Notes: generated by a model not told the origin, from the sequence alone. DNA of 64,000 nt from Flavobacterium sp. LPB0248 (GCF_013388355.1 NZ_CP058246.1:2666001-2730000), one strand, 5' to 3'; shown: positions 49,518-58,102, counted from the stretch's first letter. Translations and numbers: made by a program.

Positions 49518-50618
49518 ATGACAGATCAAGAATTGTTTAATTTGCTTGCCTTATTGAAGGTAGATGGAGTAGGTGACATAATGGGTAAAAAATTGCTTAA
49601 TTCGTTTGGTGATGCTACGGCTATTTTTAAAGCAAAGAATTCTCAATTGGCTGCTGTTGATGGAATTGGATCTGTTTTATTGAAAAATCTAAAAGATAAA
49701 AGTGTTTTTGAAAAAGCAGATAAAGAACTTTCATTTATAAAAAACAATAATATTCAGTTTTCTTTTTTTCAGGATGAAAATTATCCAGAGCGTCTCAAGC
49801 ATTGCATTGATGCGCCAATTCTGATATTTACTGCGGGAAATTTAGATTTTAAAAACAAAAGAATAATCAGTATCGTTGGCACACGTCAGATTACTTCTTA
49901 TGGAACCGATTTTTGTAGAAAATTAATTGAAGATTTGGCTCCATTAGATCCTGTGATTGTTAGTGGATTTGCTTATGGAGTTGACATCGTGGCACATCAG
50001 GCAGCAATGGATTTAAATTTACAAACTGTTGGCGTGCTGGCTCATGGGTTAAATCAGATTTATCCGAGAACTCATAAAAAGTACATGGCCAGAATGGAAG
50101 AAAACGGAGGATTTATTACTGAGTTTTGGAGCGATTCGAATCCAGACAAAGAGAAATTTGTGCGTCGAAACCGTATTGTTGCTGGAATGACTGAAGCTAC
50201 AATTGTTATAGAATCTGCTGATCGAGGTGGATCTCTAATTACTGCAAATATGGCCAACGAGTACAATCGTGATGTTTTTGCTGTGCCTGGAAGAGTTACA
50301 GATAAATACAGTCAAGGTTGCAATAATTTGATTAAAACCCAGAAAGCAAATGTGTTGACAGATGCCGCTGATTTAATCTATATGCTAAATTGGGATATTA
50401 AAGAAAAACCAAAAAGCATTCAAAAACAGCTTTTTGTAGAATTAGAATCAGAAGAACAGAAGGTTTATGATTTTCTTCTAAAAAACGGAAAAGAGTTATT
50501 AGACATCATTGCAATCGAATGTGAAATACCAATTTTCAAGCTATCTGGAATTTTGATAGGAATGGAATTGAAAGGTGTTATTAGGCCACTTCCTGGAAAA
50601 CTTTTTGAATCAATTTAA
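49518..50618 (+). CDS. dprA: DNA-processing protein DprA
   Basis: A 366-residue protein that loads RecA on incoming single-stranded DNA during transformation. It has an N-terminal helix-hairpin-helix region (LLALLKVDGVGDIMGKKLLN). The Rossmann-like core has ISIVGTRQITSYGTDFCRKL near residue 117, VIVSGFAYGVDIVAHQAAM near 152, TITEAT-equivalent MTEATIVIESADRGGSLITA near 225 and FAVPGRVTDKYSQGCN near 255. A C-terminal winged helix comes after 305. Length matches the long DprA form. Confidence 0.95.
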   Translation: MTDQELFNLLALLKVDGVGDIMGKKLLNSFGDATAIFKAKNSQLAAVDGIGSVLLKNLKDKSVFEKADKELSFIKNNNIQFSFFQDENYPERLKHCIDAPILIFTAGNLDFKNKRIISIVGTRQITSYGTDFCRKLIEDLAPLDPVIVSGFAYGVDIVAHQAAMDLNLQTVGVLAHGLNQIYPRTHKKYMARMEENGGFITEFWSDSNPDKEKFVRRNRIVAGMTEATIVIESADRGGSLITANMANEYNRDVFAVPGRVTDKYSQGCNNLIKTQKANVLTDAADLIYMLNWDIKEKPKSIQKQLFVELESEEQKVYDFLLKNGKELLDIIAIECEIPIFKLSGILIGMELKGVIRPLPGKLFESI

Positions 50619-50636
50619 CGCAGAAAATCCTATATT

Positions 50637-50759
50637 TTATTTTCTCGTAAAATGTTTGTACAATCGATATAAAATATAAATCAGTAGTAAGCCGAAAATT
50701 ATATTTAAGATTTGAAATACATACGAGGGAACATTGTAATCTTCAATATACTTATCCAT
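50637..50759 (-). CDS. Possible 40-residue membrane microprotein
   Basis: A short frame reading MDKYIEDYNVPSYVFQILNI, then a hydrophobic helix and the basic end YRLYKHFTRK. One membrane helix about residues 15-31 with acidic N-terminus and basic C-terminus makes it a credible inner-membrane microprotein. It lies between dprA (convergent, 18 bp from its stop) and the trpS terminator (which is 57 bp upstream of it), so it would need its own promoter, which I do not see. The family is not known to me. Confidence 0.5.
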   Translation of the reverse strand: MDKYIEDYNVPSYVFQILNIIFGLLLIYILYRLYKHFTRK

Positions 50760-50816
50760 TCTTTTTGTTTTTTAAAGATTAATATACTTGAAGTTACAAA
50801 AATATATGATAAAAGA

Positions 50817-50852
50817 AAAACGCTGATCAATTTTAATAATGTTCAGCGTTTT
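50817..50852 (-). terminator. Terminator of trpS
   Basis: AAAACGCTGA (50817-50826) and TCAGCGTTTT (50843-50852) form a 10-bp stem. Read on the minus strand it begins 21 bp after the trpS stop. Confidence 0.8.
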
Positions 50853-50873
50853 ATAGTATAATACTTTCTAAAT

Positions 50874-51848
50874 TTATTTCTGAAATCCTAAAACTTCTCT
50901 AACCTTTGCTAAAACACCATCTGCAATGACAGAAGCTTTTGTCGCGCCTTTTTTCAATAAAGTGTCAACTTCTTCTAGATTGTTGATGTAGTAATTATAT
51001 TTTTCTCTTTCTGTTTTAAATTTTTCAGTAATCAATTCAAACAAAGCTTGTTTAGCGTGACCGTAGCCATAATTTCCGCCTAAATAATTTGCTCTCATTT
51101 GGGCGATTTGCTCTTCTGTACCTAACAGAGAATAAATTGCAAAAGCATTACAAGTATCAGGATTCTTTGGAGCTTCAAGTGGTGTACTATCCGTTTCAAT
51201 ACTCATAACTTGTTTACGCAAAGTCTTATCGTCCAAGAAAATATTGATAATATTGTTTGCAGATTTACTCATTTTTCCTCCGTTTGTTCCTGGAATCAGC
51301 ATAATATTCTCTTGAATTTTTGCTTCAGGAAGAACAAAAGTTTCACCCATTTGGTGGTTAAAACGAGCCGCAACATCGCGAGTAATTTCTAAATGCTGTA
51401 ATTGATCTTTTCCAACAGGAACAAATTCTGCATCATATAGCAAAATGTCCGCAGCCATAAGCATTGGATATGTGAAAAGTCCAGCGTTAACATCGTCTAA
51501 ACGATCGGCTTTATCTTTGAAAGAATGTGCTAAAGTCAATCTTTGAAATGGGAAAAAACAGCTCAAATACCAAGTCAATTCTGTAGTTTGCACTACGTCT
51601 GATTGTCTATAAAATGTAACTTTTTCAGGATTTAATCCGCACGCAAGCCAAGCCGCAGCAGTACTGTACGTGTTTTCTCTTAAAGTCTTTCCGTCTTTAA
51701 TTTGAGTGATTGAATGCAAATCGGCAATAAACAAATAAGATTCGTTTGATGGATCATTTGATAATTCGATTGCCGGAATAATTGCTCCTAATAAATTTCC
51801 TAAATGCGGTGTTCCTGTACTTTGAACACCCGTAAGTATTTTTGCCAT
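50874..51848 (-). CDS. trpS: Tryptophan--tRNA ligase
   Basis: A 324-residue class I synthetase. The HIGH equivalent is GVQSTGTPHLGNLLGAII, MAADILLYDAEFVPVGKDQL lies near residue 130, and KMSKS is in TNGGKMSKSANNI near 190. Length is usual for the bacterial enzyme. Confidence 0.95.
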   Translation of the reverse strand: MAKILTGVQSTGTPHLGNLLGAIIPAIELSNDPSNESYLFIADLHSITQIKDGKTLRENTYSTAAAWLACGLNPEKVTFYRQSDVVQTTELTWYLSCFFPFQRLTLAHSFKDKADRLDDVNAGLFTYPMLMAADILLYDAEFVPVGKDQLQHLEITRDVAARFNHQMGETFVLPEAKIQENIMLIPGTNGGKMSKSANNIINIFLDDKTLRKQVMSIETDSTPLEAPKNPDTCNAFAIYSLLGTEEQIAQMRANYLGGNYGYGHAKQALFELITEKFKTEREKYNYYINNLEEVDTLLKKGATKASVIADGVLAKVREVLGFQK

Positions 51849-51890
51849 TCTCGTTTTTTCTTATACTTGATCTGCAAAGTTCGTTTTTTT

Positions 51891-51920
51891 AGCGCAGAGT
51901 TCACAGAGTTTTTCGCAGAG
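51891..51920. repeat. Left degenerate inverted repeat of the GxxExxY unit
   Basis: CGCAGAG, CACAGAG and CGCAGAG occur in a row (AGCGCAGAGTTCACAGAG, then TTTTTCGCAGAG). It resembles the reverse complement of 52491-52532. Confidence 0.55.
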
Positions 51921-51972
51921 TTTGGGAAGATTTTTTGAGTTTTTTGAAGACCACGGTGTTTTTCTATTTTTT

Positions 51973-52350
51973 TTAGATATTATTTATCACTCTTCTAATA
52001 CCGTTTTTCAAAAGAGACTCGTTAAAATTAATTAGCAAGCCGAGTTTGCATTTAGCTAGTTTGAGATAAGTTAATGTTTGTGCCAAATGGTTTACTGTTA
52101 AAGCTTCAACAGCTTTAATTTCAATAACAAACTTATTTTCAACCAATAAATCGATTCTATATCCGCAATCTAGTTTTATTTCTTCAAAGGCTAGTGGTAT
52201 TGGTTTTTCTTTTTCAACATGAAGTCCACGTTGTTTAATTTTATAAAAAAGACATTCTTGATAAACATTTTCTAACAATCCAGGCCCTAATTTTCTATGT
52301 ATTTCTATTGCAATACCAATTACAATAGTTGAAATTTCATTTTCAGTCAT
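51973..52350 (-). CDS. GxxExxY family protein (PD-(D/E)XK-like)
   Basis: 125 residues from ATG 52350 (MTENEISTIVIGIAIEIHRK); the longer frame adds 38 residues that do not belong to the family. The signature GPGLLENVYQECL (GxxExxY) is near residue 22-35, and the nuclease-like core follows: YRIDLLVENKFVIEIKAVEA near 60, with Asp, Glu and Lys in PD-(D/E)XK spacing. Function is unknown. Flanking sequences contain CGCAGAG/CTCTGCG repeats in inverted orientation, so the gene may travel as a small cassette. Confidence 0.82.
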   Translation of the reverse strand: MTENEISTIVIGIAIEIHRKLGPGLLENVYQECLFYKIKQRGLHVEKEKPIPLAFEEIKLDCGYRIDLLVENKFVIEIKAVEALTVNHLAQTLTYLKLAKCKLGLLINFNESLLKNGIRRVINNI

Positions 52351-52490
52351 TTTAATTTTAACGCATAATTTCGTATAAAAATACAAGAAATATTCATTAA
52401 ATTTTGCAAAATTTTGTCTTAAACCCCCAATAATACAGATCTTTGGGAACTTTTGCTTTAGCAAATCTCGAATAATAAATAAAACTTCAT

Positions 52491-52532
52491 TTCTCTGCGG
52501 AAAAAACTCAGAGATCTCTGTGTTATAAATAA
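52491..52532. repeat. Right degenerate inverted repeat of the GxxExxY unit
   Basis: TTCTCTGCGG, CTCAGAGATCTCTGTGTTAT. The reverse complement shares CAGAG, GAGTTTTT and CGCAGAG, in that order, with 51891-51920. Confidence 0.55.
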
Positions 52533-52581
52533 AAGCAGTGTGGTGAATAAATTCTATATAGAAAATTCATTTCTGTTTTCT

Positions 52582-52589
52582 TACTTTTG
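52582..52589 (+). promoter_or_regulatory. -7 promoter element of plsC
   Basis: TACTTTTG matches TAnnTTTG and ends only 5 bp before the ATG, so the message would have almost no leader. Confidence 0.5.
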
Positions 52590-52594
52590 AATCT

Positions 52595-53338
52595 ATGAAA
52601 ATATTTAAAATTGCTTTTTGGATTCTTTGGAGAATTTGGTTTTACATTTTGATGGCCATTCCAATACTGATTATGTTGCCTTTTCTGGTTATTTCTATAC
52701 TTTCTGAGAAAGGATATCCATACTTCTTTAAAATGGCCCGCATTTGGGCTAAATTTATCCTTTTCGGAATGGGTTTCTTTTATACCGTAAAACGCGAGCA
52801 GAAGCTCGTTAAAGGGAAAAGTTACATGATAGTGGCCAATCATACTTCTATGACGGATATTATGCTTACGTTGGCTTTAATTAAAAATCCATTTGTTTTT
52901 GTTGGGAAGAAAGAGCTGGTAAAGATTCCACTTTTTGGATTTTTCTATAAACGTACTTGTATTTTGGTTGACAGAAGTTCGTCTAAAAGTAAAAATGAGG
53001 TTTTTAAAAGAGCTCAAAACAGATTGAATCAAGGTTTAAGTATTTGCATTTTCCCAGAGGGCGGAGTTCCAGATGACGAAAGTATTTTGCTGGATGAGTT
53101 TAAAGATGGCGCCTTCAGATTGGCAATCGATCATCAGATTCCGATTGTGCCTATTGTTTATCCAGATAACAAAGAGCGTTTTTCATATACTTTTTTTAGT
53201 GGAAGTCCTGGAAAGATGCGCGCTAGAATTTTACCTTTCGTAGAAACAAAAGGATTGACAAGCGACAACAGAAAAGAATTAAGAGATCAAGTTAGAAATA
53301 TGATTTATAATGGTTTAGTGGATTATCAAAAGGAATAA
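52595..53338 (+). CDS. plsC: Lysophospholipid acyltransferase (1-acyl-glycerol-3-phosphate acyltransferase)
   Basis: A 247-residue membrane-bound enzyme of phosphatidic acid synthesis. It has an N-terminal membrane region (residues 7-35). The catalytic H-x4-D motif is VANHTSMTDIML near residue 88. FVGKKELVKIPLFG follows near 108, CIFPEGGVPDDES is the Glu-Gly motif III near 150, and IPIVPIVYP motif IV lies near 182. The promoter box nearly touches the start codon. A strong terminator follows. Confidence 0.92.
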   Translation: MKIFKIAFWILWRIWFYILMAIPILIMLPFLVISILSEKGYPYFFKMARIWAKFILFGMGFFYTVKREQKLVKGKSYMIVANHTSMTDIMLTLALIKNPFVFVGKKELVKIPLFGFFYKRTCILVDRSSSKSKNEVFKRAQNRLNQGLSICIFPEGGVPDDESILLDEFKDGAFRLAIDHQIPIVPIVYPDNKERFSYTFFSGSPGKMRARILPFVETKGLTSDNRKELRDQVRNMIYNGLVDYQKE

Positions 53339-53364
53339 CCACAAAAAACATTATGTAAAATACA

Positions 53365-53398
53365 AAAGCCGGTAGACTTAAAAGTTTACCGGCTTTTC
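53365..53398 (+). terminator. Terminator of plsC
   Basis: AAAAGCCGGTA and TACCGGCTTTT-type arms (GGTAGACTT/AAGTTTACC, one mismatch), then TTCTTT; 27 bp after the stop. Confidence 0.88.
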
Positions 53399-53435
53399 TT
53401 TGAATTAAAAACCCCTATTTTTATTCAAAAGCTTA

Positions 53436-53540
53436 TTATCTGTGAATTATCTTTTCTGAAATAAAACGCAATACTTTTTTAAATTTCAATTTGGTTTTTC
53501 TTCGGTTTTTATTGTACAACAATTCTATTTTTTCTTTCAT
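53436..53540 (-). CDS. Possible 34-residue basic small protein
   Basis: The frame reads MKEKIELLYNKNRRKTKLKF, then KKVLRFISEKIIHR: strongly basic, helical, no cysteine. It has a proper ATG but no recognisable promoter or family, and sits in a region with few other signals. It may be chance; listed because the region is otherwise unexplained. Confidence 0.3.
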   Translation of the reverse strand: MKEKIELLYNKNRRKTKLKFKKVLRFISEKIIHR

Positions 53541-53622
53541 GGTTAAAAAAATTAATGGTTGATAATAAAGAGTTTAGTTAATAACTCAAGTTAATGTCAC
53601 ATTATTATAGATATCGAAAAAT

Positions 53623-53804
53623 TAAAAAGGTTGCGTTGGAATTGAGGATAATTTGACAAAAACCCGTCAGTTTGAACAACTAACGGATTTTTAACTCAAA
53701 TAACCAACCAATGTAAATTCTAAAAAAAACCGAAATTGATATATGGCATTACCAATTATAAACTGCTTTTTTATACAGATGGAAGATTGGTAAAAAGGTT
53801 GCGT
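53623..53804. repeat. Direct repeat pair TAAAAAGGTTGCGT
   Basis: Two exact 14-bp copies at 53623-53636 and 53791-53804, 168 bp apart, enclose a hairpin-bearing, gene-free stretch. Confidence 0.6.
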
Positions 53805-53832
53805 GAAAATTTCATTTTTTATTTCAAAATAA

Positions 53833-53868
53833 AAAAGCCGAATGATTTTTTAGAATCATTCGGCTTTT
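53833..53868 (-). terminator. Terminator of recA
   Basis: AAAAGCCGAATGATT (53833-53847) and AATCATTCGGCTTTT (53854-53868): a perfect 15-bp stem with a 6-nt loop, 23 bp after the recA stop; A-run on the left gives the U-run on the minus strand. Confidence 0.93.
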
Positions 53869-53891
53869 AAAGCGTCTTTGTTGACTTATTT

Positions 53892-54899
53892 TTATGCGTT
53901 TGCCAATTCTTTCATGTGATCTTTAATTTTAACTTCCAGTTCGTCAGCTAGTTCTGGGTTATCTTTAATTAAAGCTTTAACGGCGTCACGTCCTTGCCCT
54001 AATTTGGTATCACCATAACTGAACCAAGAACCTGCTTTTTTAACGATATCAAATTCTACAGCTAGATCTAAGATTTCACCAGTTTTAGAAACACCTTCGC
54101 CGTACATAATGTCAAATTCGGCAGTTTTAAAAGGTGGTGCCACTTTGTTTTTAACAATTTTAACTTTAGTTCTGTTACCAATTACATTTTCACCGTCTTT
54201 GATCTGAGCAGAACGACGAATATCTAAACGTACAGAAGCGTAAAATTTAAGTGCGTTACCTCCAGTTGTCGTTTCAGGATTCCCGAACATAACACCAATT
54301 TTTTCACGAAGCTGGTTGATGAAGAAAACTGTACAGTTTGTTTTACTGATAGTTCCAGTAAGTTTTCTCAATGCTTGAGACATCAAACGTGCGTGAAGAC
54401 CCATTTTAGAATCTCCCATTTCACCTTCAATCTCGCTTTTTGGAGTTAAAGCTGCAACCGAGTCAATTACAACAATGTCTATAGCGCCAGAACGAATAAG
54501 ATTTTCAGCAATTTCTAAAGCTTGCTCCCCGTTGTCTGGCTGAGAAATAATTAAGTTCTCAATATCAACGTTTAATTTCTCTGCGTAGTTTCTATCAAAA
54601 GCATGTTCGGCATCGATAAAAGCAGCAATACCGCCTGCTTTTTGAGCTTCTGCAATTGCGTGAAGCGTCAAAGTAGTTTTTCCAGAAGATTCTGGACCAT
54701 ATATTTCGATAATTCTTCCTTTTGGATATCCGTTTACTCCAAGAGCTAAGTCAACACCTAGTGAGCCAGAAGAAATCGTTTCTACTTCTACAATGGCTCT
54801 GTCGCCCATTTTCATTACGGTTCCTTTTCCGTAGGTTTTGTCAAGTTTGTCAAGCGTTAATTGTAGTGCTTTTAATTTGGCTTCTTTCTCTGAACTCAT
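53892..54899 (-). CDS. recA: Recombinase RecA
   Basis: A 335-residue ATP-dependent strand-exchange protein. The N-terminal helix is [20 protein letters not shown], Walker A is [16 protein letters not shown] near residue 66, and [20 protein letters not shown] is Walker B with loop L1. [20 protein letters not shown] is the L2 region near 195, and a short acidic-basic tail ends it. No intein. It is transcribed alone from the minus strand, 145 bp downstream of the thioesterase gene. Confidence 0.97.
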   Translation of the reverse strand: MSSEKEAKLKALQLTLDKLDKTYGKGTVMKMGDRAIVEVETISSGSLGVDLALGVNGYPKGRIIEIYGPESSGKTTLTLHAIAEAQKAGGIAAFIDAEHAFDRNYAEKLNVDIENLIISQPDNGEQALEIAENLIRSGAIDIVVIDSVAALTPKSEIEGEMGDSKMGLHARLMSQALRKLTGTISKTNCTVFFINQLREKIGVMFGNPETTTGGNALKFYASVRLDIRRSAQIKDGENVIGNRTKVKIVKNKVAPPFKTAEFDIMYGEGVSKTGEILDLAVEFDIVKKAGSWFSYGDTKLGQGRDAVKALIKDNPELADELEVKIKDHMKELANA

Positions 54900-55044
54900 T
54901 TTTTTCTAAATATCTTAAATTATTATTTTGTCTTTCTGGATAAAAATAAGAAAATTCTCTAATAATCTTATTGATCAGTTTTATAATTTGTAAAATTACT
55001 TCTTTTTTTGAAGTTTGATTGTTCCAAATTGTCACAAAATCGTT

Positions 55045-55554
55045 CTACAAAAACAAAGCCTTTAATTCTGTTGCATCTGTTGGTTTTATTTTACCAGCAA
55101 GTAATAAACTCAATTGTTTACGACGTAGTGCAGCCTCAAAGCGCTGAATTTCTAATTCAGTTTCTGGTACAATTGCTGGAACTTCAACAGGTCTTCCAGT
55201 ATCGTCTACCGCTACGAAAGTATAAATTGCTTCGTTGGCTTTTGTTCTGTTTCCAGATTCGCGATCTTCTACCCATACGTCTATAAAAACTTCCATAGAA
55301 CTTTTAAAAGATCTGGAAACTTTTGCTTCTACAGTTACAACGCTTCCAAGCGAAATAGCTCTGTTAAAAGCAACGTGATTTACAGATGCCGTTACTACAA
55401 TTCGACGTGAGTGTCTGCGGGCCGCAATACTTGCCGCTCGGTCCATTCTGGCTAATAGCTCACCGCCGAAAAGATTGTTTAAAGGATTTGTTTCGCTCGG
55501 TAAAACCAAATCAGTTAAAATAGTTAGGGATTCTGAAGGATGTTTTGGATTCAT
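55045..55554 (-). CDS. Acyl-CoA thioesterase (hotdog fold)
   Basis: 169 residues from ATG 55554 (MNPKHPSESLTILTDLVLPS); the longer frame reads antisense to the DoxX gene and is rejected. NPLNNLFGGELLARMDRAAS carries the active-site Asn/Asp of YciA/ACOT-like hotdog thioesterases, and FNRAISLGSVVTVEAKVSRS follows. Hydrolyses acyl-CoA; chain-length preference unknown. It lies 32 bp after the DoxX gene and is probably third in an operon with the delta' and DoxX genes. Confidence 0.88.
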   Translation of the reverse strand: MNPKHPSESLTILTDLVLPSETNPLNNLFGGELLARMDRAASIAARRHSRRIVVTASVNHVAFNRAISLGSVVTVEAKVSRSFKSSMEVFIDVWVEDRESGNRTKANEAIYTFVAVDDTGRPVEVPAIVPETELEIQRFEAALRRKQLSLLLAGKIKPTDATELKALFL

Positions 55555-55586
55555 TTTTTTAATGTAAAATTTAAAAATTGTACTGG

Positions 55587-55970
55587 TTAATTTAACCAAT
55601 AAACAGCCATTACAGCTGGAATAAAATATATAACAATGGTTCTCGCACCATCGTAATCTTTTGCAAGTCTTTGTCCGAAAAGCATCATTAGCAAACAGAT
55701 ACAAGAAAAGATAGCTCCATAAAAGCCAAATTCTCTGCCATTGTTTGTAAATAATTGAATTCCGCCCACAACACATAAAATTCCTGAAATCAATTCTAAA
55801 ATTAATAAATGCAATAGAGCCAGAGGAACTTGATTTTTTAAAGGCGTTTTGGCAAAGTGTTCTTTAAGCCAAGCAACATTATCTTTCCAGTAAAAAATTT
55901 TTTCGTAACCCGATTGTAAAAAAGTTAAAGCCAGAAAAGCTAAAAGCAAAATTGAGGCAACATTGTTCAT
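55587..55970 (-). CDS. DoxX-like membrane protein
   Basis: A 127-residue protein with four predicted membrane helices (residues 5-20, 50-68, 78-98 and 108-125). The motif FLQSGYEKIFYWKDNVAWLK after helix 1 is typical of DoxX-like proteins. Some members support thiol or oxidative-stress functions; nothing here defines the role. It is 6 bp downstream of the delta' gene. Confidence 0.82.
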   Translation of the reverse strand: MNNVASILLLAFLALTFLQSGYEKIFYWKDNVAWLKEHFAKTPLKNQVPLALLHLLILELISGILCVVGGIQLFTNNGREFGFYGAIFSCICLLMMLFGQRLAKDYDGARTIVIYFIPAVMAVYWLN

Positions 55971-55976
55971 TATGAA

Positions 55977-57125
55977 TTATTTTTTATGAATTAGACGAGT
56001 CAATTTGATTGATAAATCGGTAAGGATTATTTTTGCATTTCCGTTTCTTTCAATGTGATACATAGCATCTGAAAGTTCTTTGAAAATTTCGTGAATATTG
56101 TTTCCGTTTACGAAAGGAGCAAAATTCTCCAATTTAAATTTATCCGCTTTTGGTTCGATATAAACTAAACTCGGCGCTTGATAATTTAGCATAAGAGCTT
56201 GTCTGAACATTTCCATGCAATATTGGATGAATTTTTTTTGGCTCTCACGTCCGAGCGCAGCAATTTGCTCGCTCCATGAAATTAAATCCTGAATAGCGGC
56301 GGCATTTCCTTTTGCCCTAAAAGCAGCTCGAACCCAATTAACAAACCATTGCTCAAAAGGAAGATCGTCATCGTCTTCTTTTAACAAATGCAATGCTTTA
56401 TTAAAATTTCCTTGCGCTTGATGTGCAATTTTTTTAGCTAAGTTTGGATCTATATTTTCTTTGGCAACCAAAGCTTCAGCTATTACTTTTTCGGGAAGAC
56501 CGTTAAAGTGAATAACCTGGCATCTTGAACGTATGGTTTGAATTATATCTTCTTCGTTTTCAGAAATCAGAATAAACATGGTTTTGTCTGAAGGTTCTTC
56601 GAGAAGTTTTAGCAGTTTATTAGATGCGGCGATATTCATTTTATCGGCCATCCAGATAATCATGATTTTGTAACCGCCTTCATAAGATTTCAGCGAAAGC
56701 GATTTTAAAACCTCTTGCGCATCTTCTACACGAATTTCTCCCTGCTTGTTTTGAACACCAAGAATTTTATACCAATCGAACAAACCTCCATAAGGCATTT
56801 CTTGAATAAAACTGCGCCAATCCTGAATAAAGTCTAAACTTTTCGGTTTTGTCTTTACGTCTTCGGTTGTAACGGTTGGATAAATAAAATGCAGATCGGG
56901 ATGTGAGATGTTATCAAATTTTAGATTACAAGAATCATTTCCATTTGAATTTTCATCACCGGTATTATTGCATAAAATGTATTGGGCATAGGCAATGGCC
57001 GTTATTAATGTGCCACTTCCTTCTGGACCAACGAATAATTGTGCATGAGGAATTCTACCAGAAGCAGCACTTTTTATCAAGTGGCTTTTGATGTAATCTT
57101 GACCTAAAATTTGAGAAAATTGCAT
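55977..57125 (-). CDS. holB: DNA polymerase III subunit delta'
   Basis: A 382-residue clamp-loader subunit. ILGQDYIKSHLIKSAASGRI and PHAQLFVGPEGSGTLITAIA form the AAA+ N-terminus. The P-loop is degenerate (GPEGSGTLI lacks Lys-Thr), as expected of delta', which does not hydrolyse ATP. MIIWMADKMNIAASNKLLKL and EEPSDKTMFILIS follow, then the sensor-1 region with IRSRCQVIHF near 185. A -7 promoter box ends 4 bp before the ATG. It leads an apparent operon with the DoxX and thioesterase genes. Confidence 0.9.
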   Translation of the reverse strand: MQFSQILGQDYIKSHLIKSAASGRIPHAQLFVGPEGSGTLITAIAYAQYILCNNTGDENSNGNDSCNLKFDNISHPDLHFIYPTVTTEDVKTKPKSLDFIQDWRSFIQEMPYGGLFDWYKILGVQNKQGEIRVEDAQEVLKSLSLKSYEGGYKIMIIWMADKMNIAASNKLLKLLEEPSDKTMFILISENEEDIIQTIRSRCQVIHFNGLPEKVIAEALVAKENIDPNLAKKIAHQAQGNFNKALHLLKEDDDDLPFEQWFVNWVRAAFRAKGNAAAIQDLISWSEQIAALGRESQKKFIQYCMEMFRQALMLNYQAPSLVYIEPKADKFKLENFAPFVNGNNIHEIFKELSDAMYHIERNGNAKIILTDLSIKLTRLIHKK

Positions 57126-57129
57126 TGCG

Positions 57130-57137
57130 CAAAGATA
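57130..57137 (-). promoter_or_regulatory. -7 promoter element of the holB operon
   Basis: Minus strand TATCTTTG, 4 bp before the ATG; a TTG (complement at 57154-57156) is 16 bp upstream. The transcript would be nearly leaderless. Confidence 0.55.
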
Positions 57138-57505
57138 GAAGAAATTGTGTAGTCAAAAATTTTCAGAATAAGATTATTTAGCTGCCCACATTTTCAAATT
57201 TGATTCCAAAGCTTGAAGATGATTTTTAAAATTTTCGAATCATTTTCGACAGAATTTTGTTAATAAATATCTTCAAGTGAGTAAATATCAAGATGTTTTT
57301 GTTAATATTTTTTTTCAAAAAACGATAAACGTAAGGTTTTTTTGGTTATTAATTAGAAGGATTTTTCTTTTTTTATAGCGAATATCTTACGGATTTTAAA
57401 TTAACATTTTTAACAAAATGCCCGTTAAAACGCACATTTTCTCGACATAACGCTGGTTTTTAAGGTTTTTTTAAGGAAATTTTTTGAAAAAAAAATCCAT
57501 TACAG

Positions 57506-57535
57506 TTGTAATTTAAGTTAATTTCTATATTTTTG
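57506..57535 (+). promoter_or_regulatory. Promoter of the surface-protein cluster
   Basis: TTG (57506-57508), a 19-bp spacer and TATTTTTG (57528-57535), ideal for the Flavobacterium housekeeping sigma factor; about 30 nt of leader remain before ATG 57570. Confidence 0.82.
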
Positions 57536-57569
57536 TTTTTATCAACAACCAATTATAAAATAAGAATCT

Positions 57570-58022
57570 ATGAAAGGGAAAATTATTCTATTTAGTGCTT
57601 TTTTTATCTTAACTACTGCGGCTGCTTCAGCACAAGCTAAAAACGCACCGAGAAGTATTATCAGTACAACTGCTCTTATCAGAAAATACCATGATCAAAA
57701 AGAATTAAGTGGTATGCAAAAAGGAGAACTTTTGGAATTATACATCGAGCGTATTAAAGTATTAGTTAAAACTCTCCCTTACATTGCTTTGGTTACTAAA
57801 CCAGGTGTTACTATGGCAGACTTAGGTATTCCAGACGATAACGAACACAAAAAAGTATTAGATGCTCAGGCAGTTGGTACAACAACTTTCTTGGATACTA
57901 CGGTAGATTTTCAAAGAAAAATGATGCCTTACTCTGATAAAGGAAATCTAATCGCTGCAATCTTATTCTACGAAAGTACATTGAAATCATTACACGAGTT
58001 CAACGATTTGAACGAAATGTAA
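57570..58022 (+). CDS. Secreted hypothetical protein, first gene of the surface cluster
   Basis: 150 residues with a signal peptide (KGKIILFSAFFILTTAAASA, cleavage near residue 22). The mature part is mostly helical: IISTTALIRKYHDQKELSGM, GELLELYIERIKVLVKTLPY, then YSDKGNLIAAILFYESTLKS. No known domain. It has the cluster's strong promoter. It is followed by a long hairpin that could leave it expressed more than the downstream genes. A periplasmic or surface accessory role is inferred. Confidence 0.75.
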   Translation: MKGKIILFSAFFILTTAAASAQAKNAPRSIISTTALIRKYHDQKELSGMQKGELLELYIERIKVLVKTLPYIALVTKPGVTMADLGIPDDNEHKKVLDAQAVGTTTFLDTTVDFQRKMMPYSDKGNLIAAILFYESTLKSLHEFNDLNEM

Positions 58023-58102
58023 TAAAGCATTTTTTAAAATCTTTTTTGAGAAAGTCTGGTGAATACCAGCTAGGCATTCTTAAAAAACAAAATAAAAAAA
58101 AC

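Larger units (their letters stand above)
53339..53891. other. Intergenic region between plsC and recA
   Basis: 553 bp. It contains two good terminators (53365-53398 and 53833-53868), a possible 34-residue frame on the minus strand (53436-53540), a weaker hairpin (CCGTCAGTT/AACTAACGG, 53665-53688) and two copies of TAAAAAGGTTGCGT (53623-53636 and 53791-53804). The part between these two copies is bounded by hairpins and could encode a small RNA. Confidence 0.5.
57126..57569. other. Divergent intergenic region between holB and the surface cluster
   Basis: 444 bp with no gene. It contains the holB promoter at the left edge (57130-57137) and a complete promoter for the surface cluster (57506-57535). 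The middle has loosely repeated words such as TATCTTCAAG/TATCAAGATG, without a clear structure. Confidence 0.7.

Noticed and set aside
55555..55776. 74-residue N-terminal extension of the thioesterase
   Set aside because: Cys/Trp-rich sequence antiparallel in frame to the DoxX gene; the family start MNPKHPSES has a good ATG at 55554.
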